Below are positions 1 through 8,869 of a stretch of DNA of 64,000 nt, piece by piece. Positions within the stretch are counted from its first letter, which is position 1. Every line of letters begins with the position of its first letter. The stretch is taken from positions 114,539 to 178,538 of the forward strand of contig NZ_MJIC01000006.1 of the NCBI RefSeq assembly GCF_001758465.1, read 5' to 3'. Both the position numbers and the translations under genes were made by a program. The notes below the pieces were generated by a model. It saw only the letters and a list, made by a program, of their open reading frames with translations, did no database searches and was not told the DNA's origin. The stretch comes from Marisediminitalea lipolytica. GTDB taxonomy: Bacteria; Pseudomonadota; Gammaproteobacteria; Enterobacterales; Alteromonadaceae.

Positions 1-1
1 C

Positions 2-937
2 GGTAATTTAACCGGTTTGGGCTTAGATTCCGACCTGTACATAAAAGGCGACGTGTTTATTGATTGTACCGGCTTTCGGGGATTACTAATTTCGGAACAT
101 CTGGATGTTGGTTACGAAGACTGGAGTCACTGGCTGGCGGCGGACCGCGCCATTGCTGTGCAGACAGCTTCTGTTGAACCTGCTAAACCCTACACCATTG
201 CCACAGCGCATAAGGCTGGCTGGCAGTGGCGTATTCCACTGCAATCAAGGGTGGGTAACGGCATCGTTTACAGCAGTCAGTTTTTAAGTGACGAAGAGGC
301 ACTGGCGACGCTTAAGAGCAATTTGCAGGGCGAAATCTTAACCGAACCCCGTTACCTGAAATTTAAAACCGGTCGACGGCAAAAAGCGTGGCACAAAAAC
401 TGTATCGCAATTGGCCTGGCCAGCGGCTTTTTAGAACCGCTCGAATCTACCAGTATTCACCTGGTGACTACGGCTTTAATTCGACTGATGAAGCTGTTTC
501 CTTTTACTGCAGAACATGAACTGCTGGCCGAGCAATATAATCGTGAAACGCAAAAAGAACTGGAGACCATCAGGGACTTTATTGTTCTGCATTATCACCT
601 GACTCAGCGGGATGACAGTGACTTCTGGAATCACTACCGGACCATGGAAATCCCTGAACCTCTGGCGCACCGTATGGCGATATTCGCGCAAAATGGCTAT
701 GTGTGGCCGGATGATGTGTCACTTTTCCGGGTGGATTCCTGGGTACAGGTAATGATGGGGCAGGGCTTAAGGCCAGCGCAGCATCATGGAGCCAGTCGCA
801 TGTTGCCCACAGCAAATTTACAACAGCAACTCGCGGCTTTTAAGCAATCGATTAATTCTGTGCTCAATCAACTGCCTTCGCACAGTGAGTTTATTGCACA
901 GTATTGTCCGGCCAATGAGCAGGTAAAACAGGGTTAA
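2..937 (+). CDS. Flavin-dependent tryptophan-halogenase-family protein (C-terminal part, cut by window start)
   Basis: The frame is open through base 2 with no start codon that must be used, so the N-terminal FAD-binding half lies outside the window. About 312 residues remain. The visible part has the W-x-W-x-I-P signature (GWQWRIP), characteristic of flavin-dependent halogenases, and the GFLEPLEST segment that lines the active site in PrnA-type enzymes. Such enzymes use FADH2, O2 and halide to halogenate an aromatic substrate. The substrate cannot be read from sequence, and in marine Alteromonadales these genes usually sit near TonB-dependent receptors rather than antibiotic clusters. A second family member starts four bases after the stop, so the two are very likely cotranscribed. 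Confidence 0.85.
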   Translation, partial: GNLTGLGLDSDLYIKGDVFIDCTGFRGLLISEHLDVGYEDWSHWLAADRAIAVQTASVEPAKPYTIATAHKAGWQWRIPLQSRVGNGIVYSSQFLSDEEALATLKSNLQGEILTEPRYLKFKTGRRQKAWHKNCIAIGLASGFLEPLESTSIHLVTTALIRLMKLFPFTAEHELLAEQYNRETQKELETIRDFIVLHYHLTQRDDSDFWNHYRTMEIPEPLAHRMAIFAQNGYVWPDDVSLFRVDSWVQVMMGQGLRPAQHHGASRMLPTANLQQQLAAFKQSINSVLNQLPSHSEFIAQYCPANEQVKQG

Positions 938-941
938 CACC

Positions 942-2492
942 ATGCAGGACAAGATCACGCGGGTTGTTATTGTGGGCGGCGGCACAGCCGGTTGGTTAAC
1001 GGCTGGTATTATTGCAGCCAAAAATCCGTTAAAAGGTGAGCATAGCCGCACAGAGATCGTTCTGGTTGAATCTCCGGAAGTGAAAAATCTTGGCGTAGGT
1101 GAGGGAACCTGGCCAACCATGCGCGATACCTTGCGTTTGCTGGGGATCGCTGAAAAGCAATTTTTAACCTGCTGTGATGCCAGTTTTAAGCAAGCGTCGA
1201 AATTTGTGGGCTGGCAACAGGGTGGCAGTGACTATTACTATCATCCGTTCACTGCGCCAGCCGGTTACGGCGCGGTAAGCCTTGCCGATGCCTGGCACGA
1301 ACAGGGATGTCCCGGTGACTTTGAAAGCTGGGTTTGTGCCCAGGGCAGCGCTTGCGAACGGGATCTGGCCCCTAAAATGCCACAGTTGCCGGAATACGCT
1401 TATAACTTTAACTATGGCTATCATCTGAGCGCAGACAAGTTTGTGGCGTTACTGCATAGTCACTGTACAGAGCAGCTTGGGGTTATTTATAAAAGCGCTC
1501 ATGTTGCCGGGGTAAGTAGTCATCCTAACGGTGACATTGCCGCGATAGAACTTACCGAAGGTGAGTCTTTAAGTGGCGATTTGTTTATTGATTGTTCAGG
1601 TTTTAGTGCCCGCTTAATCGGTCAGCACTATCAGGTGCCCTTTGTCTCTAAACGGCATGTTTTGTTTAATGATACGGCGGTTGCCGCTCAGGTCAGCCAT
1701 GTTGACGAGCAAACCCCGATTGCTTCGTGTACGGTGGCTACTGCCAAACCACATGGCTGGATTTGGGATATTGCCTTGCAACCGCGGCGCGGTATCGGCC
1801 ATGTATTTGCCAGCGAGCTGACCACCGAAACCCAGGCTGCCGATGCGCTCCTGGCTTACATTAGCGCGGACAAATCGTTAAATCAGGGAGGACATACACC
1901 CAGGACTATCCGTTTTGATCCCGGTCACCGGCAGTCATTCTGGATAAATAACTGTGTCGCTGTTGGTGTGTCAGCGGGATTTGTTGAACCCTTAGAGGCA
2001 ACAGCACTGGTGTTAATTGAAAAATCCGCAGAATGGATAGCCGAGCAGCTGCCCCGGACGCCAGCGGCGATGCAGGTGCTGGCAAAGCGTTACAACACCA
2101 TGACCTGTGAACGCTGGACCGAAATAATTGATTTTATCAAATTGCATTATGTGCTGAGCAGTCGTCGGGATACGCCTTACTGGCAGGCCCACGCCGATCC
2201 TTCGACCTGGCCGGAGACATTAAAAGATGCGTTACTGCTGTGGCAAAGCCAGCCGCCCGGTTTGCTTGAAACCAATCTGCGTCAGGAGTTGTTTTCCTCT
2301 GCGAGTAAGCAATATGTGCTCTATGGCATGGGGTTTCGTTCAGCATCCTGGCAAGGTGGCGGTGTAACCAGCCTGAGACAACCCATTATCGAACGAATTC
2401 GACGCGAGTTTATACACAACGGTGACAAACTGTTAAGCCAGTTACCCACTAACCGGCACTACCTCAGCCGTTTAACCGCGGCTAGCGCTTAG
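942..2492 (+). CDS. Flavin-dependent tryptophan-halogenase-family protein, full length (516 aa)
   Basis: This is a full-length halogenase-family protein. The N-terminal FAD dinucleotide motif is GGGTAGWLTA (residues 12-21). K83, in the stretch SFKQASKF, aligns by context with the catalytic Lys79 of PrnA, which carries or positions the hypohalous species. An EPLE motif at 349-352 matches the active-site glutamate region. The W-x-W motif reads GWIWDIAL, so the usual Ile-Pro is Ile-Ala. The ATG lies four bases after the upstream halogenase stop, which suggests coupling. Cytoplasmic; needs a flavin reductase from elsewhere. True substrate and halide unknown. Confidence 0.9.
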   Translation: MQDKITRVVIVGGGTAGWLTAGIIAAKNPLKGEHSRTEIVLVESPEVKNLGVGEGTWPTMRDTLRLLGIAEKQFLTCCDASFKQASKFVGWQQGGSDYYYHPFTAPAGYGAVSLADAWHEQGCPGDFESWVCAQGSACERDLAPKMPQLPEYAYNFNYGYHLSADKFVALLHSHCTEQLGVIYKSAHVAGVSSHPNGDIAAIELTEGESLSGDLFIDCSGFSARLIGQHYQVPFVSKRHVLFNDTAVAAQVSHVDEQTPIASCTVATAKPHGWIWDIALQPRRGIGHVFASELTTETQAADALLAYISADKSLNQGGHTPRTIRFDPGHRQSFWINNCVAVGVSAGFVEPLEATALVLIEKSAEWIAEQLPRTPAAMQVLAKRYNTMTCERWTEIIDFIKLHYVLSSRRDTPYWQAHADPSTWPETLKDALLLWQSQPPGLLETNLRQELFSSASKQYVLYGMGFRSASWQGGGVTSLRQPIIERIRREFIHNGDKLLSQLPTNRHYLSRLTAASA

Positions 2493-2640
2493 CAATAATG
2501 TACACTGCATGCACGATCCCCGGAATATAACCCAACAGGGTTAGCAGGATGTTTATCCAAAATTGCGGACCAATGCCCACCTGTAGGAACACACCCAGCG
2601 GGGGCAGTAAAATTGACAATAAAATACGTAAAATATCCAT
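2482..2640 (-). CDS. YqaE/Pmp3 family small membrane protein (52 aa)
   Basis: The protein has two hydrophobic helices and the Pmp3/UPF0057 pattern: a Leu-rich first helix ending in PPLGVF, then GIGPQFWINILLTLLGYIPG and a short cytoplasmic tail. The family is linked to membrane-potential and salt stress in yeast and plants; its bacterial role is poorly known. I chose the internal ATG at 2640 because it gives the normal family length and has an AAGG ribosome site eight bases upstream. A longer frame adds ten unconserved residues. The 3' end overlaps the halogenase stop by 11 bases in convergent orientation. Confidence 0.88.
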   Translation of the reverse strand: MDILRILLSILLPPLGVFLQVGIGPQFWINILLTLLGYIPGIVHAVYIIAKR

Positions 2641-2696
2641 GGTTTTGACCTTATTTGTAGTGAAAACCATGGATGTTGCAAAGTACCTGCCAGGGT

Positions 2697-3947
2697 TTAA
2701 TGGCAGCAGCTGGCCGCTGAGGACTTACTGAATTTTTGCTGTAGTGCATGCCAGCCGTTTCTCAGCATGAGCGCACCAAGAATGACGGCACACAATGCGT
2801 ATACGGGCGAAACTTCACCATGCTCGTGAGCAGACTGGCCAAGGGTGATCCAACCTTGCAGGTCAAACTGCGACACCAGTAAATTCAGGCCATAGCCAAG
2901 CAAAATACTGGCGCTCATTACACTGATAATGTACAGCACCAGGGTTCGTTTACCCATTTCTTTGGCAATCATACCCATGGTTGAAATATTGGTAGCCGGG
3001 CCAGCCAGTAAGAACACAAGTACAGCACCGGGAGAAAGACCAGCACTAAGAAAGCCTACAGCCAGCGGCGTTGATGCGGTTGCACAGATATACATGGGAA
3101 TGCCAATAACGGCCATCACCAGCATAGCCAGCAAGCCATCGCCCCAACGGGTTAAAAAGTCTGTGGGTACCCAGGTTTGAATTGCAGCCGCCAGCGCCAG
3201 ACCAATCAACAGCCAGATGCTGATATCAATTAACAACTTACCAGTGGAGAATTGCCAGATGGCGAGTGTTTTTGCGGCCAGCGAGGGCGACTTATCAGCT
3301 GGCGCTGGTTCACTGTTGGTACCGCAACAGGAGGAAGCCTGTGAAGAGACGTCAGGTTGCTGTGTTTTGCTGGCACAACATGAGGAAGTTGGCTCAGCCT
3401 TCTGCTGCGGTACCTGGGTTGATTTACTGTCGCAGCAGGATGAGACCTTTTCAGGCGCAGTAGCAGAAGTGCTACAACAGGAAGAGGATGCAGGATGGCT
3501 GCTGTTTTCTGAAGCCGCAGCTGACGGTGTATCCTGTTCAGCAAACAGGCGAACCATCATGCCTGCATAGACCGCACTGATGATGGCACAGAATGGGCGC
3601 ACGATAGCAAACAGCGGGCCCAGTAAGGCGTAGGATACCGAAACCGAATCAACGCCGGTCTCCGGTGTTGCAACCAGAAACGAGACGGTTGCCGGTCGCG
3701 AAGCGCCGCTTCGACGCAAGCCAACGGCCGCCGGGATCACGCCACATGAACATAAGGGCAGTGGCGCACCAATCACCGCGGCCTTGCCGATAGCAGCCGG
3801 ACCTGAGCTACCCATATGTTTTTGCAGCAGGCTGATGGGCACTAACTCGTGCATAACACCAGCTACCAGCAAACCCAGTAACAACCACGGGGCTGACTCC
3901 ATAAACAGCAGCACAAAGTTTTCGGCTAACAACGTAATGTCACTCAT
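2697..3947 (-). CDS. SO_0444-type Cu/Zn efflux permease with Cys-rich loop
   Basis: A polytopic permease (416 aa) of the ArsP-like/SO_0444 family, predicted to export copper or zinc. The first membrane half carries GAPLPLCSCG (60-69), a conserved metal-site motif; the second half contains an IPMYICATASTP segment. Between them lies a hydrophilic loop (about 140-225) with four SSCC units at 155-158, 169-172, 188-191 and 205-208, and a fifth CCH ends the protein. Its ATG overlaps the regulator's stop (ATGA), with GGAGG upstream, so translation is coupled to the ZntR-like sensor. The operon promoter is of MerR type, so metal should induce it. Which metal is inference. Confidence 0.88.
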   Translation of the reverse strand: MSDITLLAENFVLLFMESAPWLLLGLLVAGVMHELVPISLLQKHMGSSGPAAIGKAAVIGAPLPLCSCGVIPAAVGLRRSGASRPATVSFLVATPETGVDSVSVSYALLGPLFAIVRPFCAIISAVYAGMMVRLFAEQDTPSAAASENSSHPASSSCCSTSATAPEKVSSCCDSKSTQVPQQKAEPTSSCCASKTQQPDVSSQASSCCGTNSEPAPADKSPSLAAKTLAIWQFSTGKLLIDISIWLLIGLALAAAIQTWVPTDFLTRWGDGLLAMLVMAVIGIPMYICATASTPLAVGFLSAGLSPGAVLVFLLAGPATNISTMGMIAKEMGKRTLVLYIISVMSASILLGYGLNLLVSQFDLQGWITLGQSAHEHGEVSPVYALCAVILGALMLRNGWHALQQKFSKSSAASCCH

Positions 3948-4366
3948 GATGCCTCCATAGAGTCTAACGCGTGTAATATTGAGCAATGCTGGGCACTTTC
4001 GGGTCCGCCACAGCATGCTTTATGCAGGGTCTGTAAAGATAAACGTATTTTTTCCAGCTCAGCTATCTTTGCGTCGAGCTCCTTAACCTTGCGAGCGGTG
4101 ACTTGTTTCACTTCTTCACAGGTATGGTCATCGGGATGTAAGCGCAACTCAAGCAGCTCACTGATTTCATCTAAGGTAAAGCCAACGGCTTTTGCCCGTT
4201 TAATAAATTGCAGGCGGGCCAAATCATCGGTGGAGAATAACCGATAACCGCCGTCTGAGCGATGAGAGGCCTGCACCAGGCCTTTGTTTTCGTAAAAACG
4301 AACGGTATCCACCGTTAATCCGGTGAGGCTGGCCAGCTGCCCAATTTTATAGTGTTTTGTCTTCAT
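3944..4366 (-). CDS. MerR-family metal-responsive regulator, ZntR-like
   Basis: A 140-aa MerR protein with an N-terminal winged helix-turn-helix (about 6-75, including TVRFYENKGL), a dimerisation helix and a metal loop. C83, C118, C119 and C128 fall at a constant +4 offset from the E. coli ZntR zinc ligands C79, C114, C115 and C124. The ZntR histidine position (119) is Glu here, and a His sits instead at 127. It should twist the operon promoter on binding Zn(II), Cd(II) or Pb(II). The ATG at 4366 has no Shine-Dalgarno and lies where transcription should begin, so the mRNA may be leaderless. It overlaps the efflux permease by four bases. Confidence 0.9.
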   Translation of the reverse strand: MKTKHYKIGQLASLTGLTVDTVRFYENKGLVQASHRSDGGYRLFSTDDLARLQFIKRAKAVGFTLDEISELLELRLHPDDHTCEEVKQVTARKVKELDAKIAELEKIRLSLQTLHKACCGGPESAQHCSILHALDSMEAS

Positions 4367-4372
4367 ACTGGT

Positions 4373-4404
4373 AGTGTAAACCCTGGAGTTAGCTCCAGAG
4401 TCAA
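4373..4404 (-). promoter_or_regulatory. MerR/ZntR-type operator-promoter of the metal efflux operon
   Basis: On the minus strand a -35 box TTGACT (4404-4399) and a -10 box TACACT (4378-4373) are separated by an unusually long 20-bp spacer. The spacer holds the dyad CTGGAG-CTAA-CTCCAG. This closely matches zntA-type promoters activated by ZntR through DNA distortion. The -10 box ends only six bases before the regulator's start codon. Confidence 0.92.
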
Positions 4405-4859
4405 GCTTAGCAAATAATTTCCCTCCTGTTAAAGCGTGTATCACGGCAAGATATTCGTAATGCAAGGCGCTGAACGCTATTTATTGCACAAATCAGTACT
4501 GGCGAATGGTAGTCATCGCTATCCTGCCTCACTTTTTTATCTGCCTTTTCATTAACGTTGAATGTTAATACTGTTACTTTTTTTATTTTTCATGAAATTT
4601 ATTTTTCCTCAATTATATGTAATTTAAGAAATATTCCTTGCCAAAGAAAATAAAATTAGTATTGTACGCATACAAATATTGTAAATATTTGGTTAAAATT
4701 ATATTCTTTGCGAATGAGTGTTAAGCACGATTCTGGCCGCGGTTGATGCCGTAAAAGTATTCCAGGGTGGCGGTAAAGCTTTATTTTGCTTTGGTGGATT
4801 ACCGGTAAGTACGTTGCAATAACACAGCATTTGAAATAGTTGGCCTGGAGGAAAATGAA
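4405..4859. other. AT-rich intergenic region before the P450 gene
   Basis: This 455-base gap separates the metal operon from the P450 gene. The middle is very AT-rich. Bases 4718-4822 (+) are an open 34-codon GTG frame with balanced composition, ending 37 bases before the P450 start; it has no visible ribosome site and I do not call it a gene. A GGAGG ribosome site for the P450 is at 4847-4851. I see no terminator, RNA gene or repeat. Confidence 0.5.
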
Positions 4860-6062
4860 ATGTCTGAAGAGCAAAAGCAGAAGTGTCCTGTCGATTGGAA
4901 TCCCCGTGATGAATATGCCATCGATCATCAAATCGAAGTCGCTGATGAGATGCGGGCTAAATGCCCGGTTGCGTACAGTGAGTTTTTGGGCTGGTCATTA
5001 TTTAGTTACAAGGATGTGGTAGAGGCCAGCCGCAATGTTGATGCGTACAGCAGTGGTGTTGGTACCGTTGAAGAAATTCAACAGTTTATAAAAGAAAAAG
5101 GCGAGGCGCCTGCTATTCCTTTGCGTCTTGATTCTCCGGCGCACAAAGATTACCGGATTATGATGAATCCGTATTTTTCGATGAAGCGGATGAAGGAGTT
5201 TGAACCTTCCAGTCGCGAACTGGCGATAGAACTTGCTGATAACATTATTGCCAAAGGAAGCGCTGATGCGGTTGCTGAATACTCAGATCCTTATCCAGTA
5301 CAGTCTTTGTGTCGTTTACTGGGGTGGGATGCTAATGACTGGCGGTTAATTAAAGAGTGGACAACCACCAATGAGCGGGCACGTGTGCGTGGTGATATGG
5401 AGATGCTCAAAGAGGTTAATACCAAGTGGGATGCCTACATCATGGATGTTGTGCGTGCTCGTCGTATTAAGCCGGAAGAAGACATTTCCAGCTGGTTACT
5501 GGAGCAGGAGAAAGCCGGTAAACCCCTTGATGATGCGATTATAACCGGCATTTTGCGCCTGCTTTTACATGCCGGACACGGCACAACCACAGCATCTATC
5601 AGCAATGTAATGTATCACCTTGCTATCGATCAGGATATGCAGGCGCGGTTGCGCGCAGATCCGAGTCTTATCCCCCGTGCGTCAGAAGAAATATTGCGTG
5701 TTGACGGTCCACTGGTCGCTATGCCTCGCTTCATGAAAGAGGAAGTTGAGCTGAATGGCCGTAAATTATGCCCTGGTGACACGGTAAACATGATGTACCT
5801 GGGCGCAAACCGCGATCCGGAAGTCTTTGAAAATCCAACTGAGATTGATATCGACGCAAAACGTGCCCCGCATTTGATTTGGGGAACGGGTCCGCATGTT
5901 TGTCTGGGAATGCCGCTGGCTAAACTGGAACTACGTGTCGCCCTTGAAGAAATTCTTAAGCGGACAAAGTCATTCCGTTTACAGGACGATGTTGAATTAC
6001 GTCGACTGCGTTACCCGGGCAATAGTCATAAAGCATTGCCTATGGTATTTGAGCCTGCATAA
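4860..6062 (+). CDS. Bacterial class I cytochrome P450 (400 aa)
   Basis: A soluble haem monooxygenase. The ExxR motif is E277-R280 and the haem-binding loop is WGTGPHVCLG with C348 as thiolate ligand; the usual Phe of FxxGxxxC is Trp341. The I-helix oxygen-activation motif reads AGHGTT (238-243), so the acidic residue normally before the Thr is Gly. The start follows GGAGGA by seven bases. No ferredoxin or ferredoxin reductase gene is adjacent, so the redox partner must be encoded elsewhere. The substrate is unknown: the sequence resembles CYP101/CYP111-like soluble bacterial forms rather than any one I can name. It is a single-gene unit ending in a hairpin terminator. Confidence 0.93.
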   Translation: MSEEQKQKCPVDWNPRDEYAIDHQIEVADEMRAKCPVAYSEFLGWSLFSYKDVVEASRNVDAYSSGVGTVEEIQQFIKEKGEAPAIPLRLDSPAHKDYRIMMNPYFSMKRMKEFEPSSRELAIELADNIIAKGSADAVAEYSDPYPVQSLCRLLGWDANDWRLIKEWTTTNERARVRGDMEMLKEVNTKWDAYIMDVVRARRIKPEEDISSWLLEQEKAGKPLDDAIITGILRLLLHAGHGTTTASISNVMYHLAIDQDMQARLRADPSLIPRASEEILRVDGPLVAMPRFMKEEVELNGRKLCPGDTVNMMYLGANRDPEVFENPTEIDIDAKRAPHLIWGTGPHVCLGMPLAKLELRVALEEILKRTKSFRLQDDVELRRLRYPGNSHKALPMVFEPA

Positions 6063-6158
6063 TACCTTAATGGTCTGCAGCACAGAATAATGAGGGGCGG
6101 ATGCGCAGCCCCTGAACGTTGTTGCCTGTTGGCCATAGTAATTAACCAGGCAGTAAAA

Positions 6159-6195
6159 AAATCCGATATCGGTCGCTGATATCGGATTTTTATTG
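6159..6195. terminator. Bidirectional terminator between P450 and M2 peptidase
   Basis: A 12-bp perfect stem (6159-6170 with 6178-6189) and a 7-base loop, flanked by A-run and T-run, lie between convergent genes. Confidence 0.9.
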
Positions 6196-6227
6196 TTACC
6201 AGTAAATGCTTTGTCTGGTCGACTGAC

Positions 6228-8060
6228 TTACCAGCCGCACTGGCGGCCTTTATTTTGCTCATCCAGCCAGGTCTTTAACGGCTGGAAGTAATTCACAATA
6301 GTACTGGCATCCATCTGCTCAGTGCCGGTGAGGGTTTTAAGAGCTTGTTGCCAGGGCTGACTCTGACCCATTTCCAGCATTGCGTTAAGCGCTTTACCGG
6401 CTTCCTCACTGCCATAAATAGAGCAGCGGTGTAATGGCCCCTGATCGCCAGCCACTTCACACAACGCTTTGTGAAACTGGAATTGCAGAATATGCGCCAG
6501 GAAGTAGCGGGTATAAGGTACGTTAGCCGGAACATGGTATTTAGCGCCCGGGTCGAAGGCATCAGCATCCCTTGCTACCGGTGCCATTACGCCCTGGTAC
6601 TGCTCCCGAAGTTGCCACCACAGCTCATTATACTGTTCGGGGGTTACTTCACCAGCCATCACTTTCCAGCGCCACTGATCAACCATTAAGCCAAAGGGAA
6701 TAAAAGCAATTTTGTCCAGCGCCGTTTGTAACAACATGCCGATATCGTTGGATGGATCCGGAATGTCGTCAATTAAGCCAATTTCCTTGAGGTATTTTGG
6801 CGTAATGGATAACGCGATGGTGTCGCCGATGGCTTCGTGGAAACCGTCGTTAGCTGAGTTTCGATACAGCAGGGGTTCGGTATTGTAAGCACGCTGATAA
6901 TAGTTATGCCCCAGTTCGTGGTGAATAACATTAAACTCTTCGCCGGTAATCTGGATACACATTTTAATGCGCAGGTCATCTTTATCGTCAACATTCCATG
7001 CCGATGCATGGCATTGCACGTCACGGTCGGCCGGTTTACTAAACTGTGAGCGCTCCCAGAATGTCTCGGGGAGTTGTTTAAACCCCAGCGAGGAAAAAAA
7101 TGACTCAGCCTGCTTTACCATTTTTATTTCATCGTAGTCCTGATCGCGCAGTGCTGCGGTGACATCAGGCACATCCATTTCTTGCTCAGGCTTGACCAGA
7201 TCGTAAATGTTGCCCCAGCTTTGCGCCCACATATTACCCAACAGGTGAGCCGGGATCGGTTTGTCCTGAGGTACGATATCTTCGCCATAATATTCACCAA
7301 GCTCGGCTCTTACATGGCAATGAAGGGCGTCATAAAGCGGTTTAACCTGATTCCATAATCTGTCCAGCTCTACCGGAAAATCATCCGCTGGCATGTCGTA
7401 TTTGCTGCGCCATAATTCACTTACGTTAGCGAAACCCAGCTCCGCAGCCCCTTCGTTAGCAATTTCAACCTGTTCGGCATACAGACCTTTCATAGGTTTA
7501 GCTACTTCGCGCCAACCCTGCCAGTATTCAAGCAGTAAATCGGCATCCCTTGATGTGGCCATTTGCGCGCTCATGTCAACCAGACCTATACAGTCTTCCT
7601 CTTCACGGCAATAGGAGCCTTTGCCATACATGCCGTCCAGTTCTGAACTAATGAAGGCCAGGCGCTCAGATTTCATTGGGTTAGCCGGAGGCGGCATGGT
7701 GAGCGCATTTCGAATTAGATCCAGTTTTCGGCGCAAGTCTGCATCAACTTCCACGTCGTTAAATTCTGCAGCCTGTTTGGCCAGCTCTGCAACGCGATTC
7801 GCAAAGAGTTCCGAAATATAAGCATTTACCGTTGCTGTATCGGTATTAATATTGGTGGCATATAACCAGGCCGCTTTAGCCGCCGGCACCTGCATTTTTT
7901 CTATTTCACGTTGCGACGATTCTACAAAGGTAGCCGCATCTTCTGCTGTGAACATTGGGCCTGGTTGGGTGGTTTCCTGGGACGTTTCCTGGGCGGGCTG
8001 ACAACCTGTCAACGCTGCGATTAATCCCAGTGAAACTAAAGAAAGACGGGTCTTTTTCAT
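6228..8060 (-). CDS. Peptidase M2 (ACE-like peptidyl-dipeptidase) lipoprotein
   Basis: A 610-aa bacterial homologue of angiotensin-converting enzyme. It begins with a lipoprotein signal (MKKTRLS..., lipobox LTGC, Cys20), so it is probably anchored in the outer membrane facing the periplasm. The zinc site is H381-E-L-G-H385, with the third ligand E409 in FHEAIGD exactly 24 residues later, as in human ACE (H383, H387, E411). It should remove C-terminal dipeptides from oligopeptides, probably for nutrition. The ATG at 8060 starts the signal peptide and has a GAGAG ribosome site; a longer frame adds an unlikely 25-residue extension. Monocistronic as far as seen. Confidence 0.93.
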   Translation of the reverse strand: MKKTRLSLVSLGLIAALTGCQPAQETSQETTQPGPMFTAEDAATFVESSQREIEKMQVPAAKAAWLYATNINTDTATVNAYISELFANRVAELAKQAAEFNDVEVDADLRRKLDLIRNALTMPPPANPMKSERLAFISSELDGMYGKGSYCREEEDCIGLVDMSAQMATSRDADLLLEYWQGWREVAKPMKGLYAEQVEIANEGAAELGFANVSELWRSKYDMPADDFPVELDRLWNQVKPLYDALHCHVRAELGEYYGEDIVPQDKPIPAHLLGNMWAQSWGNIYDLVKPEQEMDVPDVTAALRDQDYDEIKMVKQAESFFSSLGFKQLPETFWERSQFSKPADRDVQCHASAWNVDDKDDLRIKMCIQITGEEFNVIHHELGHNYYQRAYNTEPLLYRNSANDGFHEAIGDTIALSITPKYLKEIGLIDDIPDPSNDIGMLLQTALDKIAFIPFGLMVDQWRWKVMAGEVTPEQYNELWWQLREQYQGVMAPVARDADAFDPGAKYHVPANVPYTRYFLAHILQFQFHKALCEVAGDQGPLHRCSIYGSEEAGKALNAMLEMGQSQPWQQALKTLTGTEQMDASTIVNYFQPLKTWLDEQNKGRQCGW

Positions 8061-8331
8061 TTTGTTTCTCTCGTTAGTCGGACTTATTTCAGCAAGCTGC
8101 TGCAATATCCTTGTTGTTATCATTCGTGCTGACATTACCAGCAGGCACGATCAGGTATTTATCCCGATAACCACTGTAATCACAAAGCGCTGTAATGCCA
8201 ATAGATAAGGGCGTTTTAAGCTGAGTGGTGTGATGTAAAACAAATAATTGCTGCTGTAGCGAAAACGGTTTCCTTAGCGGGTTCCGGTGATGCCTGGTGT
8301 AACCTGGCTTATTAGTTTCTGGCAGCCTTAA

Positions 8332-8817
8332 CTAGATTCGTTTTAAGCAGCACTGCTTAAATTTTTTACCACTATGGCAAAAGCAGGCGTCGTTGCGACC
8401 AACTTTAACGATGTCGGTGTCGGGGTGCATTACGCCTGTGGTATATCGCCACTCATTGTCTTCTACAACAAAGTCACTGGTTTCATGCATCAGGTAAAGT
8501 TTATGTTTGAGTGCATAAAAGGCTTTAAATTCGACCTGAGCTTGTAAGCCCGGCTGGGGAGAGGATGAGTTTGATTGTGTAACAATGGCCAGGTATAGCC
8601 ATTTTGTACCTGCTGCGCTTTCTCGTAAGGCATCTTCCGTCAGGGTTTCCCGTTGAGCCTTAGCGTAGGTGTTTAAAATGTAACGCCAGTCACCTGTACA
8701 ATAGGCACTGTAGCGGGAGCGCATCAGCGCCTCTGCCGATTCTGAAACAACTAACGCTTTATGTTTAGGTTCGCAACACTCGCTATAGGGCTTATTGCTA
8801 CAACAGTAACAGTTCAC
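8332..8817 (-). CDS. ychJ: YchJ-family protein with two SEC-C zinc motifs
   Basis: 161 aa with paired SEC-C type metal-binding ends: an N-terminal CYCCSNKPYSECC and a C-terminal ACFCHSGKKFKQCC. The central NTF2-like part carries the family signature ALMRSRYSAY. YchJ proteins are widespread and their role is unknown; SEC-C motifs bind zinc and occur in SecA. The start is GTG, preceded by only a weak ribosome site (GGTAAAG). It stands alone between the peptidase and the SulA-like gene. Confidence 0.9.
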   Translation of the reverse strand: MNCYCCSNKPYSECCEPKHKALVVSESAEALMRSRYSAYCTGDWRYILNTYAKAQRETLTEDALRESAAGTKWLYLAIVTQSNSSSPQPGLQAQVEFKAFYALKHKLYLMHETSDFVVEDNEWRYTTGVMHPDTDIVKVGRNDACFCHSGKKFKQCCLKRI

Positions 8818-8869
8818 AGCTTTACCAGGGTAATTAACTCAGCCCGTAGTGTACGTATTGTTAAACCGA

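Noticed and set aside
3217..3570. Plus-strand frame rich in CC and EE residues antisense to the metal pump
   Set aside because: It mirrors the SSCC repeats of the real gene; no ribosome site or separate features.
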